Below the pieces are notes generated by a model. The model was not told where the DNA came from and searched no databases. It worked only from the letters and a program-made list of their open reading frames with translations. From Bradyrhizobium sp. 195 (GTDB taxonomy: Bacteria; Pseudomonadota; Alphaproteobacteria; Rhizobiales; Xanthobacteraceae), in assembly GCF_023101665.1 (NCBI RefSeq), contig NZ_CP082161.1, positions 2,976,001 through 3,040,000 on the forward strand: a stretch of 64,000 nt of DNA, given 5' to 3'. Every line of letters starts with the position of its first letter. Within the stretch, counting starts at the first letter, position 1. The position numbers and the translations under genes are program-made. Of this stretch, positions 43,397-51,515 are shown in pieces.

Positions 43397-44941
43397 ATGA
43401 GCGAAACGTCCGACTTCCTCGGCATCGTCTCCGGCGAGCGCCGACGCACCCACACTGAAATCGCAGCCCGCGCCGACCGCATCGCCGCCGGCCTCGCCAA
43501 GATCGGCGTCCGTCCAGGCGATTGCGTCTGCATGCTGATGCGCAACGACATCGCTTTTCTGGAAGCCGCCTATGCCGCGATGCGGCTCGGGGCCTATGGC
43601 GTGCCGATCAACTGGCACTTCAAGCCCGAAGAGATCGACTACATCCTGAACGACACCGGCACTTCGGTGCTGATCGGGCATGCGGACATGCTGCACGCCC
43701 TGCGCGACGCCATTCCGAAGGGCGTCACCGTGCTGAGCGTGCCGACGCCGCCGGAGATCCTGTCCAACTACAGGATCGATCCGGATCATCTAAAGACGCC
43801 TAGCTTCGCGATCGATTTCGAATACTGGCTCGCACAGCATCAGCCCTATGACGGCCCGGTCGTGCCGCAGCCGATGAACATGATCTACACCTCGGGGACC
43901 ACGGGCCATCCCAAGGGTGTCCGCCGCCACGCGCCGACGCCGGATCAGCAGGCGGCCGGCGAGCGCATGCGCGCGATGATCTATGGGCTGAAGCCCGGCG
44001 CCCGCGCGATCCTGCCGGGACCGCTCTATCATTCCGCGCCGAATTCGTTCGGCATCCGCGCCGGCAAGCTCGGCGGCGCGCTGGTGCTGATGCCGCGGTT
44101 CGAGCCGCAGGAATTCCTGGAGCTGATCGAACGTTACAGGATCGACACCATCTTCATGGTGCCGACCATGTTCATCCGCCTGATGAAGCTGCCGGAGGAG
44201 GTGCGCAGGAAATACGACGTCTCCTCGCTGCGCCACGTCATCCATGCCGCGGCGCCGTGTCCCGCGGACGTCAAGCGCGCCATGATCGAATGGTGGGGAC
44301 CGGTGATCTATGAATTCTACGGCTCGACCGAATCCAGCGCCGTCACCTTTGCGACGTCAGAGGATGCGTTGAAGAAGCCCGGCACCGTCGGCAAGATCTC
44401 GCCCGGCGCCGAGCTGCGCTTCCTCGGCGAGGACGGCCGCGTGCTTGGCGTCGGCGAGATCGGCGAGATCTATTCCCGCATGGCGGAGCTCGCCGATTTC
44501 ACCTACCACAACAAGCCGGAGAAGCGCGCCGAGATCGACCGCGACGGCTTCATCACCTCCGGCGACGTCGGCTACATCGACGAGGACGGCTACGTCTTCA
44601 TCTGCGACCGCAAGCGCGACATGGTGATCTCGGGCGGCGTCAACATCTATCCGGCGGAGATCGAATCGGTGCTGCACGCCGTGCCCGGTGTGCAGGATTG
44701 CGCCGTGTTCGGCATTCCCGACGCCGAGTTCGGCGAGGCGCTGATGGCGGTGGTGGAGCTGCAGGCGGGCATCACGCTCGAGGCCGGAGACGTCCGCGCC
44801 GCGCTCAAGGCGCATCTGGCCGATTACAAAGTGCCCAAGCACATCGAGATCCGCACCGGCCTGCCGCGCGAAGACTCGGGAAAGATCTTCAAGCGCCGCC
44901 TGCGCGATCCCTATTGGGAGCAGGCGGGACGGAAGATCTGA
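43397..44941 (+). CDS. AMP-dependent acyl-CoA synthetase/ligase
   Basis: 514-residue adenylate-forming ligase, second of two in the region. P-loop IYTSGTTGHPKGVRRH (about residues 155-170), FYGSTESSAVTF (about 303-314), DRDGFITSGDVGYIDEDGYV, RKRDMVISGGVNIYP and the C-terminal catalytic Lys in EDSGKIFKRRL are present. The ATG at 43397 (MSETSDF) is preferred over an in-frame start at 43304 inside repeat D. Probable co-transcription with the crotonase. Acid substrate unknown. Confidence 0.9.
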   Translation: MSETSDFLGIVSGERRRTHTEIAARADRIAAGLAKIGVRPGDCVCMLMRNDIAFLEAAYAAMRLGAYGVPINWHFKPEEIDYILNDTGTSVLIGHADMLHALRDAIPKGVTVLSVPTPPEILSNYRIDPDHLKTPSFAIDFEYWLAQHQPYDGPVVPQPMNMIYTSGTTGHPKGVRRHAPTPDQQAAGERMRAMIYGLKPGARAILPGPLYHSAPNSFGIRAGKLGGALVLMPRFEPQEFLELIERYRIDTIFMVPTMFIRLMKLPEEVRRKYDVSSLRHVIHAAAPCPADVKRAMIEWWGPVIYEFYGSTESSAVTFATSEDALKKPGTVGKISPGAELRFLGEDGRVLGVGEIGEIYSRMAELADFTYHNKPEKRAEIDRDGFITSGDVGYIDEDGYVFICDRKRDMVISGGVNIYPAEIESVLHAVPGVQDCAVFGIPDAEFGEALMAVVELQAGITLEAGDVRAALKAHLADYKVPKHIEIRTGLPREDSGKIFKRRLRDPYWEQAGRKI

Positions 44942-44963
44942 GGTGATGCCTCTGAGGTGATGC

Positions 44964-45057
44964 CGTAAGGGTGGGCAAAGCGGAAGCGTGCCCACCAGAT
45001 GTCGCTTACGGAGACAGATCGTGGGCACGGCGCAAACGCGCCTTTGCCCACCCTACG
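44964..45057. repeat. Intergenic palindromic repeat, family B copy 5
   Basis: B element with slightly diverged left arm (CGTAAGGGTGGGCAAAG) and intact right arm; immediately followed by an F element. Confidence 0.87.
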
Positions 45058-45062
45058 AGTCT

Positions 45063-45141
45063 GTAGCCCGGATGGAGCGCAGCGCAATCCGGGACGGTGC
45101 CAGCGGTTGAGACCGGATGTCGCTTCGCTCATCCGGGCTAC
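45063..45141. repeat. Intergenic palindromic repeat, family F copy 2
   Basis: GTAGCCCGGATGGAGCGCAG and CTTCGCTCATCCGGGCTAC arms. It begins five bases after B copy 5, a tandem of two families as at 31614-31825. Confidence 0.88.
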
Positions 45142-45217
45142 GGGGCATCGCCGCCGTCTTAGCAGCGACAGATTTCGACCCTATATAAGCGGAACCATTG
45201 ACCTCGCGGATCATCCC

Positions 45218-45622
45218 ATGGCTCCCGTTTCCATCATTCTCAACATCCTCTGGATCCTGATCGGCGGCGCCTGGATGGCGTTCGGCTGGCTGATCGCTGC
45301 GATCATCATGGCCGTCACCATCATCGGCCTGCCCTGGGCGCGGGCGGCGTTCAACATCGCCGTCTACACGCTGCTGCCGTTCGGCTCGCGAGCGGTCAGC
45401 CGCTACGATGTCACCGGCATGAGCGATATCGGCACCGGCCCGCTCGGGCTGATCGGCAACATCATCTGGTTCGTGCTCGCCGGCTGGTGGCTGGCGCTCG
45501 GCCATCTCGTGACGGCACTAGTCCTCGCGGTCACGATCATCGGCCTTCCCTTCGCCTGGGCGCATTTGAAGCTCGCCGGCATCGCGCTCTGGCCGATCGG
45601 CAAGGTGATCGTGCCGGCTTGA
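45218..45622 (+). CDS. YccF-family inner-membrane protein
   Basis: 134 residues with the internal repeat of YccF proteins: two similar halves each with NILWILIGGAWMAFGWL / NIIWFVLAGWWLALGHL followed by VTIIGLPWARAAF / VTIIGLPFAWAHL. Each half gives hydrophobic membrane segments. The function of the family is unknown. ATG 45218; TATATAAG at about 45183 may be a -10 element. It stands alone between repeats and a VOC gene. Confidence 0.88.
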   Translation: MAPVSIILNILWILIGGAWMAFGWLIAAIIMAVTIIGLPWARAAFNIAVYTLLPFGSRAVSRYDVTGMSDIGTGPLGLIGNIIWFVLAGWWLALGHLVTALVLAVTIIGLPFAWAHLKLAGIALWPIGKVIVPA

Positions 45623-45716
45623 AGTGCGGGCGGACCGCGCGAGCGCCGCTTTTGGCCCGAGGTTGGCTGAAGGACACGATGCCCTCAACTCCTATCGACT
45701 TCAAAAGGAGCGAAGG

Positions 45717-46121
45717 ATGCTAGGGAAAGCGAAGGTAGCCACCCGTCTTCCAGCCAAGGATCTGGACCGGGCGCGGGCGTTCTATTCCGAGAAACTCGGG
45801 CTCGACCCGGTCGAACAGCGCGACGGCGGACTGCGCTACGTCTGTGCAAGCGGCGAGTTTGCAATATTCATCTCGGCCGGCACGCAATCCGGCACGCACA
45901 CGCAGATGGGCTGGGAAGTCGAGGACATCGAGGCAACGGTGCAGGAGCTTCGCGCGCGCGGAGTCAAGTTCGAGGAATACGACCTGCCCGGGCTGAAGAC
46001 CGTGAACGGGATCGCCGAGATAGCCGGGAATTACACAAGCAAGGGCGTCGGTGAGAGAGGCGCATGGTTCCGCGACAGCGAAGGCAACCTTCTTGGAATC
46101 GGGCAGCCTGTTCGAGCCTGA
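45717..46121 (+). CDS. VOC-family (glyoxalase fold) protein
   Basis: 134-residue protein: N-terminal VATRLPAKDLDRARAFYSEK, middle MGWEVEDIEATVQELRARGV, and C-terminal AWFRDSEGNLLGIGQ, the two-fold beta-alpha-beta-beta-beta pattern of VOC proteins. The usual first metal His is not obvious (ATRLPA), so metal-dependent catalysis is uncertain. Start chosen at ATG 45717, with AAAGGAG upstream. Unrelated by sequence to the VOC gene at 33425. Confidence 0.85.
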   Translation: MLGKAKVATRLPAKDLDRARAFYSEKLGLDPVEQRDGGLRYVCASGEFAIFISAGTQSGTHTQMGWEVEDIEATVQELRARGVKFEEYDLPGLKTVNGIAEIAGNYTSKGVGERGAWFRDSEGNLLGIGQPVRA

Positions 46122-46126
46122 CAGCT

Positions 46127-46217
46127 CGTAGGATGGGTGGAGCGCCAGCGAAACCCATCAACTTCTCCGCCACTGACGAAACAGGATGGGTTTCGCAAGG
46201 GCTCGACCTATCCTACG
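46127..46217. repeat. Intergenic palindromic repeat, family H copy 1
   Basis: CGTAGGATGGGTGGAGCGCC, AACCCATCA / TGGGTTTCG and CGACCTATCCTACG make an imperfect inverted repeat. Second copy at 47429. It lies between convergent genes. Confidence 0.82.
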
Positions 46218-46245
46218 CGCTGCGTGCATCAACGGGCATGCTCCC

Positions 46246-47163
46246 TCAGGGACGAACGCGAATGATCGTATTCCCCTTGCGTCGCCCGGTCGGGTTTAAG
46301 GCGGCGACCGCATCGTCGAAGATCGAGACGTTGCCGATGTTCGTCCGCAGTCGTCCGTCCCGCACCCGCTGGACGATCTCACGCAGTTGGGCACGATCGG
46401 CCTCGACGACAAAGTCAATCGCCAGGCCGTCGGAGGGGCGCGCCTCTGCGGGCCCGACGATGGTGACCAGTGTTCCTCCGGCCCGAACCAGTTCTGCGGA
46501 CCGCTTCTGAACGTCGCCGCCGATGACATCGAACACCAGGTCGACTTTGCCGATGTCTTCCAGGGCGTCGTTGTCGAGGTCGATGAACTCATTCGCGCCG
46601 AAGCCCAGCACTGTCTGACGGTCGGCGGCGCGTCCGGAGCCGATGACGTGGGCGCCGGCCTCTCGCGCGAGTTGCGTCACCATGGAACCGACTGCGCCGG
46701 CCGCGCCGTGTGCGAGGACGCTCTGCCCCGCCTGAAGACGACCGTGCTGGAACAGCCCTTGCCACGCGGTTAGGCCCGAGACCGGCAGGCTTGCGCCCAC
46801 CGTGAAGTCGACGTCACCCGGGAGTGGCGCCAGGTTGCGTGCCTCGATCGCCACATACTCGGCGAGCGTGCCGTCGCGATACCAGTCCGCGAGGCCAAAC
46901 ACCCGCTGTCCTACCGACAACCCCGTAGTGCCATATCCGAGAGCGGTGACCACTCCAGCCAACTCGTGCCCAGGGATCGACGGTGTTCGGTCACGCTCGA
47001 GGCGATCGGTCCAGGTCGAGGGCCACGTCAGCTCGGTCGGAACAAACCCCGACGCATGAACCCGAACAACGACGTCGTTTATCGATGCTTGCGGCTCGGG
47101 CCGGTCCACCAGTTTCATCCCCGCCGTTCCCGCGGCCTGTTCCGTTACAACGATCGCCTTCAT
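46246..47163 (-). CDS. Zinc-free alcohol dehydrogenase / quinone oxidoreductase family
   Basis: 305-residue medium-chain reductase. N-terminal GroES-like domain (VVVRVHASGFVPTELTWP, then IPGHELAGVV), and the Rossmann domain with VLAHGAAGAVGSMVTQLARE (about residues 145-164). No structural zinc Cys cluster is seen, which fits the quinone oxidoreductase branch. The ATG at 47163 follows GAGGAG by eight bases and is decisive, although the frame stays open to 47595. Substrate is unknown; NADPH is likely. Confidence 0.85.
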   Translation of the reverse strand: MKAIVVTEQAAGTAGMKLVDRPEPQASINDVVVRVHASGFVPTELTWPSTWTDRLERDRTPSIPGHELAGVVTALGYGTTGLSVGQRVFGLADWYRDGTLAEYVAIEARNLAPLPGDVDFTVGASLPVSGLTAWQGLFQHGRLQAGQSVLAHGAAGAVGSMVTQLAREAGAHVIGSGRAADRQTVLGFGANEFIDLDNDALEDIGKVDLVFDVIGGDVQKRSAELVRAGGTLVTIVGPAEARPSDGLAIDFVVEADRAQLREIVQRVRDGRLRTNIGNVSIFDDAVAALNPTGRRKGNTIIRVRP

Positions 47164-47428
47164 GGGCTTATCTCCTCGGTCATTGTCTCCTGGTGCAACT
47201 GTTGCGAGCAGCGTGAACGCACCGGCTATCCACAAAATGCCTGATGGTGTGGAAGTGTCTGCAATCTGCGCTGTCTGCATTGACCGGGGCTCCCACTGAG
47301 AATGCCGATCGGGATCGCTTCGGTCGTGGTACTCGCAGGTAGATGCGTTGCGCCTGGTCATGAAACCAGTACCAAGATTGCAAATTCTGGCTGTACCAAG
47401 CGCATTGAGACGGCGAACAGATTGAGCT

Positions 47429-47506
47429 CGTAGGATGGGTAGGGCGCCAGCGAAACCCATCAATTCGCCTGCCGCTGACGAAACATGATGGGTTTCGCAA
47501 GGGCTT
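47429..47506. repeat. Intergenic palindromic repeat, family H copy 2, right end lost
   Basis: It matches the copy at 46127 from CTCGTAGGATGGGT to ATGGGTTTCGCAAGGGCTT but lacks the terminal CCTATCCTACG. The remaining parts of the 477-base gap 47164-47640 show only likely promoter DNA for the divergent genes. Confidence 0.78.
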
Positions 47507-47640
47507 AAATGGTGACCTTGGAAGTGCAGATGCCACCGCCCCATCGTCCGAACCCCGCCAAGACACCCCCTGTACAAGGCCACCTCTTGCGACAAAGATT
47601 GAGGAGCTTGCGTGATTTTTCGTCAACTTCGGGAGCAGGT

Positions 47641-48615
47641 ATGCTGCGGCGCAACTTCATTCGAATGTTGGGCAGTACAGTTTTGGTTTGGCCCGCTCTG
47701 GCAACGGGCCAGACCAGGAAAAAAGTTTGGCGTGTCGCATATCTCTATCCGGGCTCTCTCGCGAACCCGGCTGATCATGCGGTCTTTGATGTTTTTCGCG
47801 CGGAGATGAAGCGTCTTGGCTATGTCGAAGGTCAGACTCTCATCATCGACGACCGGAGCGCCGAGGGAAAGCTTGAACGTCTGCCTGCGTTCTTGACCGA
47901 GTTGATTGGTCTAAATCCCGACGTCATCGTTGCCGTCACGACTCCGGCCATTGCCGCAGCTCAACGCGCAACGTCGACCATCCCGATCATCATGGCCCCA
48001 GCGACGGACCCCATTGGATCGGGCTTCATCAAGAGCTTCTCCCATCCGGGCGCCAATATTACCGGCATGGCCAACATGGTGGGCGATTCCGTCGGCAAGG
48101 CCGTCGAACTCCTCCATACAATCGTCCCGTCGGCGAAGCGCATTGCCGTATTGACCTCCAACAATCCAACGCATCCTGAACAGTACCAATTGGCCAAAAC
48201 AGCCGCAAATACTCTAGGATTATCGGCGGTTCAGGTGGTTGCTCCGACGCTCGAGGATCTTGAGGCGGCTTTTGAGAGGATGAAGCAGGAAAGCTGCGAT
48301 GCCGTCTTTGTGCTCGGGGATGTCACGCGACCAACCATTTCCGGCTTGGCTGCGAAGTCAAAACTGCCGGCAGTCTACCAATCGAGCCCATTCCTGGCTC
48401 TGGGCGCGCTGGCGAGTTATCATCCAAAGATCGAGGCGATCTATGTGAAGGTGGCGCAGTACGTCGACCGGATCATCAAAGGAGCCAACCCGGCCGATTA
48501 CCCAGTCGAACAGCCGGTGGTTTTTGAGCTTGGCGTCAATCTGAAGACGGCCGCGGCGCTTGGCATTACAATTCCGGACAGCGTCTTGGCGCGGGCTGAT
48601 CGAATCATTGAGTAG
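47641..48615 (+). CDS. Orphan ABC-type substrate-binding protein (ABC_sub_bind family)
   Basis: 324 residues with an N-terminal signal (MLRRNFIRMLGSTVLVWPAL, cleavage near ATGQ at about 28) and the fold of uncharacterised ABC binding proteins: RVAYLYPGSLANPADHAVFD, VAVTTPAIAAAQRAT, STIPIIMA, and AEL-like end NLKTAAALGITIPDSVLARADRIIE, which is characteristic. No permease or ATPase is nearby. ATG 47641 follows GGGAG; the in-frame extension to 47509 crosses the repeat end. Lower GC than neighbours suggests recent acquisition. Many such orphan copies occur in Bradyrhizobium; substrate unknown. Confidence 0.86.
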   Translation: MLRRNFIRMLGSTVLVWPALATGQTRKKVWRVAYLYPGSLANPADHAVFDVFRAEMKRLGYVEGQTLIIDDRSAEGKLERLPAFLTELIGLNPDVIVAVTTPAIAAAQRATSTIPIIMAPATDPIGSGFIKSFSHPGANITGMANMVGDSVGKAVELLHTIVPSAKRIAVLTSNNPTHPEQYQLAKTAANTLGLSAVQVVAPTLEDLEAAFERMKQESCDAVFVLGDVTRPTISGLAAKSKLPAVYQSSPFLALGALASYHPKIEAIYVKVAQYVDRIIKGANPADYPVEQPVVFELGVNLKTAAALGITIPDSVLARADRIIE

Positions 48616-48905
48616 ACGCGGACTCCTGGCCCGATGCTGTCCCGTTGAAGGGACTGCATTCAAGGCTAGAACGTACGTTGCCGGCTTAACTTTCCTCAAT
48701 ACAGGCTGGCGTAAGGTATGAGTGATACGCTCTGATGCCAAAGTGAGTGGCAGACCGAAGCTCTGCCGTGCTCACGTCGCCTGCCGCTTGGTGACCCGAG
48801 CGAACATTGCGTTGCCTCCGGTCAATCAACCGCTTTTGAGCCGCAACGAAAGTTCCTGCGTGCCGCGGATAATCTATCATTCAGCTCAGGAAGTAAGGAA
48901 GGAGG

Positions 48906-49214
48906 ATGAAAGTGCGAGGTGATTTCGTCGTCTTTCCCATGTTCCTTTTGACGGTGATCTTCGCGATTATTTCTCTTTGGGTGAACATCAAGTTGGCAAG
49001 AGCGAGGGTTGGACGATGGGATTCCAATTCAACGGCTCGATTTATGATGTCCGTTGGAAACTTTGGAGACAGGCAGGTCGCGATGTGGCGACGGGTGGGA
49101 GGCTATAGCGAGACAGAGGCAAATACGATTATCGGCTATCAGTTCCTGAGCTTGGCGGGCATGTTACTCGGTTTCTTTGTGAGCGTGGTACTCGGCATCT
49201 TCATGATCGCCTGA
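48906..49214 (+). CDS. Hypothetical small membrane protein
   Basis: 102 residues with two predicted membrane segments (about 8-28 FVVFPMFLLTVIFAIISLWV and 78-101 FLSLAGMLLGFFVSVVLGIF) separated by a soluble stretch containing NFGDRQVAMWRRVGGYSETEA. It has an excellent AAGGAGG upstream of its ATG, so it is probably translated. No family recognised. It lies in the low-GC stretch with unusual codon use. The 290 bases before it (48616-48905) hold nothing recognisable. Confidence 0.6.
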   Translation: MKVRGDFVVFPMFLLTVIFAIISLWVNIKLARARVGRWDSNSTARFMMSVGNFGDRQVAMWRRVGGYSETEANTIIGYQFLSLAGMLLGFFVSVVLGIFMIA

Positions 49215-49284
49215 CGCCTCTTGGCGGACCTTCGCTCGGAGGGCTGCGAAGTCGGCTTTCAGGAGGCGAGCCGACAAATGCATT

Positions 49285-49839
49285 TTATACTTTCGTGTTT
49301 GCGGCCTGCTGCACAATTTTACGCTGGCGTTCGAACACCTCAGCTAACTCATGGATCGGCGCGTCAACGTCGCCAATCATAAACCTGCTTTGGCGAAGAT
49401 ACATCAAACGCATAAGACGAGACATTTCGAGATGCTCAATCGTGCCGGGCTTCAGGATGACCACTAAAGTCTTCGCGGACGACGCTGATCCTACATCTGT
49501 CACAAAGCAAGATATCACGTCTGTCCACCGTACCAGCGTTGGCGAGACCGGATGATAGATAAAGCCCTCGGAGGTCAGCGTTAGCTCTGGAAGCCCTTTT
49601 GCGTAAGAGCGAGCTGCGAGCGAGGTTAGGAGGAGCACGAACACGCCTGCAGCAGCGCTAAACATGTAAATAGCGCGCAGGCCGATGCTATGTGAGTTTG
49701 AAGCAGCGGCGAAGCCGAGGACACACGTGAGACCGAGAAGAACAACAAATCTGAAGGCAAATGCAAAGAAGCCCTGCGATCGAATCGACACAGGACCTTT
49801 CGCTAGATCAGCCTTGAGCCCTAAAGTCACGTCTTTCAC
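49285..49839 (-). CDS. Hypothetical membrane protein, PH-like (STM3941-type) candidate
   Basis: 184 residues. Two membrane segments near the N-terminus (about 25-47 and 54-74), then a cytoplasmic part with LTLTSEGFIYHPVSPTLVRW (about 86-105) and VISCFVTDV, similar to small bacterial proteins in which two helices precede a PH-like beta domain. The start is a GTG at 49839 with AGGATT upstream. No neighbour suggests a role. Codon use and GC are lower than in surrounding genes, like the genes on either side. Confidence 0.6.
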   Translation of the reverse strand: MKDVTLGLKADLAKGPVSIRSQGFFAFAFRFVVLLGLTCVLGFAAASNSHSIGLRAIYMFSAAAGVFVLLLTSLAARSYAKGLPELTLTSEGFIYHPVSPTLVRWTDVISCFVTDVGSASSAKTLVVILKPGTIEHLEMSRLMRLMYLRQSRFMIGDVDAPIHELAEVFERQRKIVQQAANTKV

Positions 49840-49990
49840 GAAGAAATCCTCACAGGCTTAGCTACCTGCAGATGCCGCGGAGCGGCACCGGTTCGTGACC
49901 TTGCGACAGAACCTCGGAAGCGAGCGCTGTGCACCAACGTGGCTGAGCCAATGTTTCAAATACAAGGCATCATCCCGGCGCTGAGTGATT

Positions 49991-50347
49991 TCAAGCGTTT
50001 GCTTCAGCTATCGCACCAAGCATCACGGCCGACAAGGCAGAAGCCGAGGGCCATCCGAATCCATATCTTGCTAATGCATCACGCAGTTGCAGTGCCCCGT
50101 ACCTAGTCCGCCAGGACAGGTAAGGAGACATATCGGCTTTAGTAGTCTTTTCACGTCTTCCCAAGCAAGTAGCGCTCTTACTTGCGCCATCAGAGCGTAT
50201 CACGCATACCTTACGCCAACCTATATCAAGCAAAGTTAAGCCAGCGATGGTCTCGAAGGTCACCAAGCCCTCGTTGCCACTCTGCCCGCCCTTTGGAGAA
50301 CGGGTGCTGCCCCCGACGTCCTGGCTTGAATTCAGGAGTATCCTCAA
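49991..50347 (-). CDS. Doubtful hypothetical protein
   Basis: An open frame of 118 residues beginning with TTG (MRILLNSSQDVGG) with no convincing Shine-Dalgarno, and no recognisable domain; it contains the stretch VTFETIAGLTLLDIGWRKVC. It could be a decayed or spurious frame. The whole 49840-50361 interval shows nothing else I recognise: no repeat of the families above and no RNA gene. Confidence 0.25.
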   Translation of the reverse strand: MRILLNSSQDVGGSTRSPKGGQSGNEGLVTFETIAGLTLLDIGWRKVCVIRSDGASKSATCLGRREKTTKADMSPYLSWRTRYGALQLRDALARYGFGWPSASALSAVMLGAIAEANA

Positions 50348-50361
50348 TAGGTAATTCTGAC

Positions 50362-50538
50362 ATGAACGAAAAGAGACAAGACACCGCTTTCTTGGATGAG
50401 CTCAACCCACTGCTTATCGGGCTCTACGTTCTTTTCGGGATCGCTCTCAGCTTCCATTCCTTCGAGGACTTCTTGGCGTTCGGATGCGCGGGCATCCTGT
50501 TCGCAATTGCATACAGATGGGTTGCTGCAAGGATGTAG
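50362..50538 (+). CDS. Hypothetical small membrane protein
   Basis: 58 residues, MNEKRQDTAFLDELNPLLIG, then a hydrophobic stretch LYVLFGIALSF and a second AFGCAGILFAIAYRWVA. Two short membrane segments or a hairpin are likely. The ATG at 50362 has no strong ribosome site. No family recognised; small membrane proteins of this size are easily missed. Confidence 0.4.
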   Translation: MNEKRQDTAFLDELNPLLIGLYVLFGIALSFHSFEDFLAFGCAGILFAIAYRWVAARM

Positions 50539-50699
50539 GGCTGGCGAGTAGTGGCTGGCATGCAGTGGTCGGGAATTCAGGCTTCTTACGAGCGCATTAG
50601 AGAGGACAGCAACGTGTGGCAGCCATGATCTCGAAGGTCTCTCCGGATATAAATAAGCCTGCGACCTAAGATGGGATTATTGTTGCTGGAGCTTGTTGA

Positions 50700-51450
50700 C
50701 GCAACTACGCACGCCATGTCTCGCGCTGCCGACGGGCAAAACACGCCACATGCAGGTCAAGGACTGCCACCACAAAATATTCTGATTGACCGAATTCGTT
50801 GTTTCGGGTAAACCGCAAGACATCCGGCCCGTCAAAGGGGCGTTTCGCGATCGTCACGATACGTAGGCCGGGATGCGATGGACGCGGCAGCGCCGGCGCG
50901 TGACGGGATGGCAGGGCGGGCGAGGCTCGTGAGCCATCACGATCCGCGGCACGACACGGCGCGGTTACAGCGTTTCTTTTCGGCATTGGGGGCGAGCACG
51001 CGCGAGCTTCCGATTGCCTGGGGAGTGACGTCCGCGGACGGCAAAAGCGTGTGGTCCTGACGCCCGGGGTCTGTGCGTCAAGTCTCAGCGGTGATGTGGC
51101 GACCCGACCGGGCACGCGCATCGATCATCCGCAAGGCGACGGGGGCAATAGTGCATCGCTCCCCGGGGAGAGCCCGCCATAAGCCGTAAAACCATTGCGC
51201 AGGGAAGGCCGGGATGGCCCGGCGTCACCTGTGGTCACCCCGCGTGCGTCTTCCGCGTGCGGACCCTGGGTGCCAGCCGGCGCCCGGCCTTCCCTGCGCC
51301 CTTTCTTCTTGATGAGGGCGAAACGGACAGCAAAGCTCGGGCGGAACGCGCCGCGGGGCTGCGAAGGCATGTTTGCAAAGACAAGCGAGAGAGCGCGTTC
51401 GGGACACCTAGGCGGCAGTGTGCACCGCTCCCAACTTCATCTTGCGCTGC
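50700..51450. other. Non-coding region resembling dispersed Bradyrhizobium repeat DNA
   Basis: The 977-base interval 50539-51515 has no convincing gene. From about 50700 on, GC is high again and frames are open on both strands with biased composition (for example CGPWVPAGARPSLRPFF-type reading near 51200). Parts of it look familiar as a block that recurs in Bradyrhizobium genomes and is often annotated as short hypothetical proteins; this is recollection, not a search. Frames at 50705-51121 (minus) and 51195-51455 (plus) are left out for that reason. 50539-50700 shows nothing. Confidence 0.45.
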
Positions 51451-51515
51451 GGTAGAAAAATATCGCACACTCCTTCGGACCGGGGCCCAAAGGTGCTCTT
51501 GAAGAGGAGCGAGCC

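Noticed and set aside
47164..47280. In-frame N-terminal extension of the quinone oxidoreductase with a signal-like hydrophobic run
   Set aside because: The ATG at 47163 has a well-placed GAGGAG and a family-typical start; the upstream ATG at 47280 has weaker signals and the family is cytosolic.
50705..51121. Minus-strand 138-residue frame before ppc
   Set aside because: No domain, no ribosome site and located in what looks like dispersed repeat DNA.
51195..51455. Plus-strand 86-residue frame before ppc
   Set aside because: Sequence resembles recurrent non-coding Bradyrhizobium DNA often mis-annotated as hypothetical; no translation signal.
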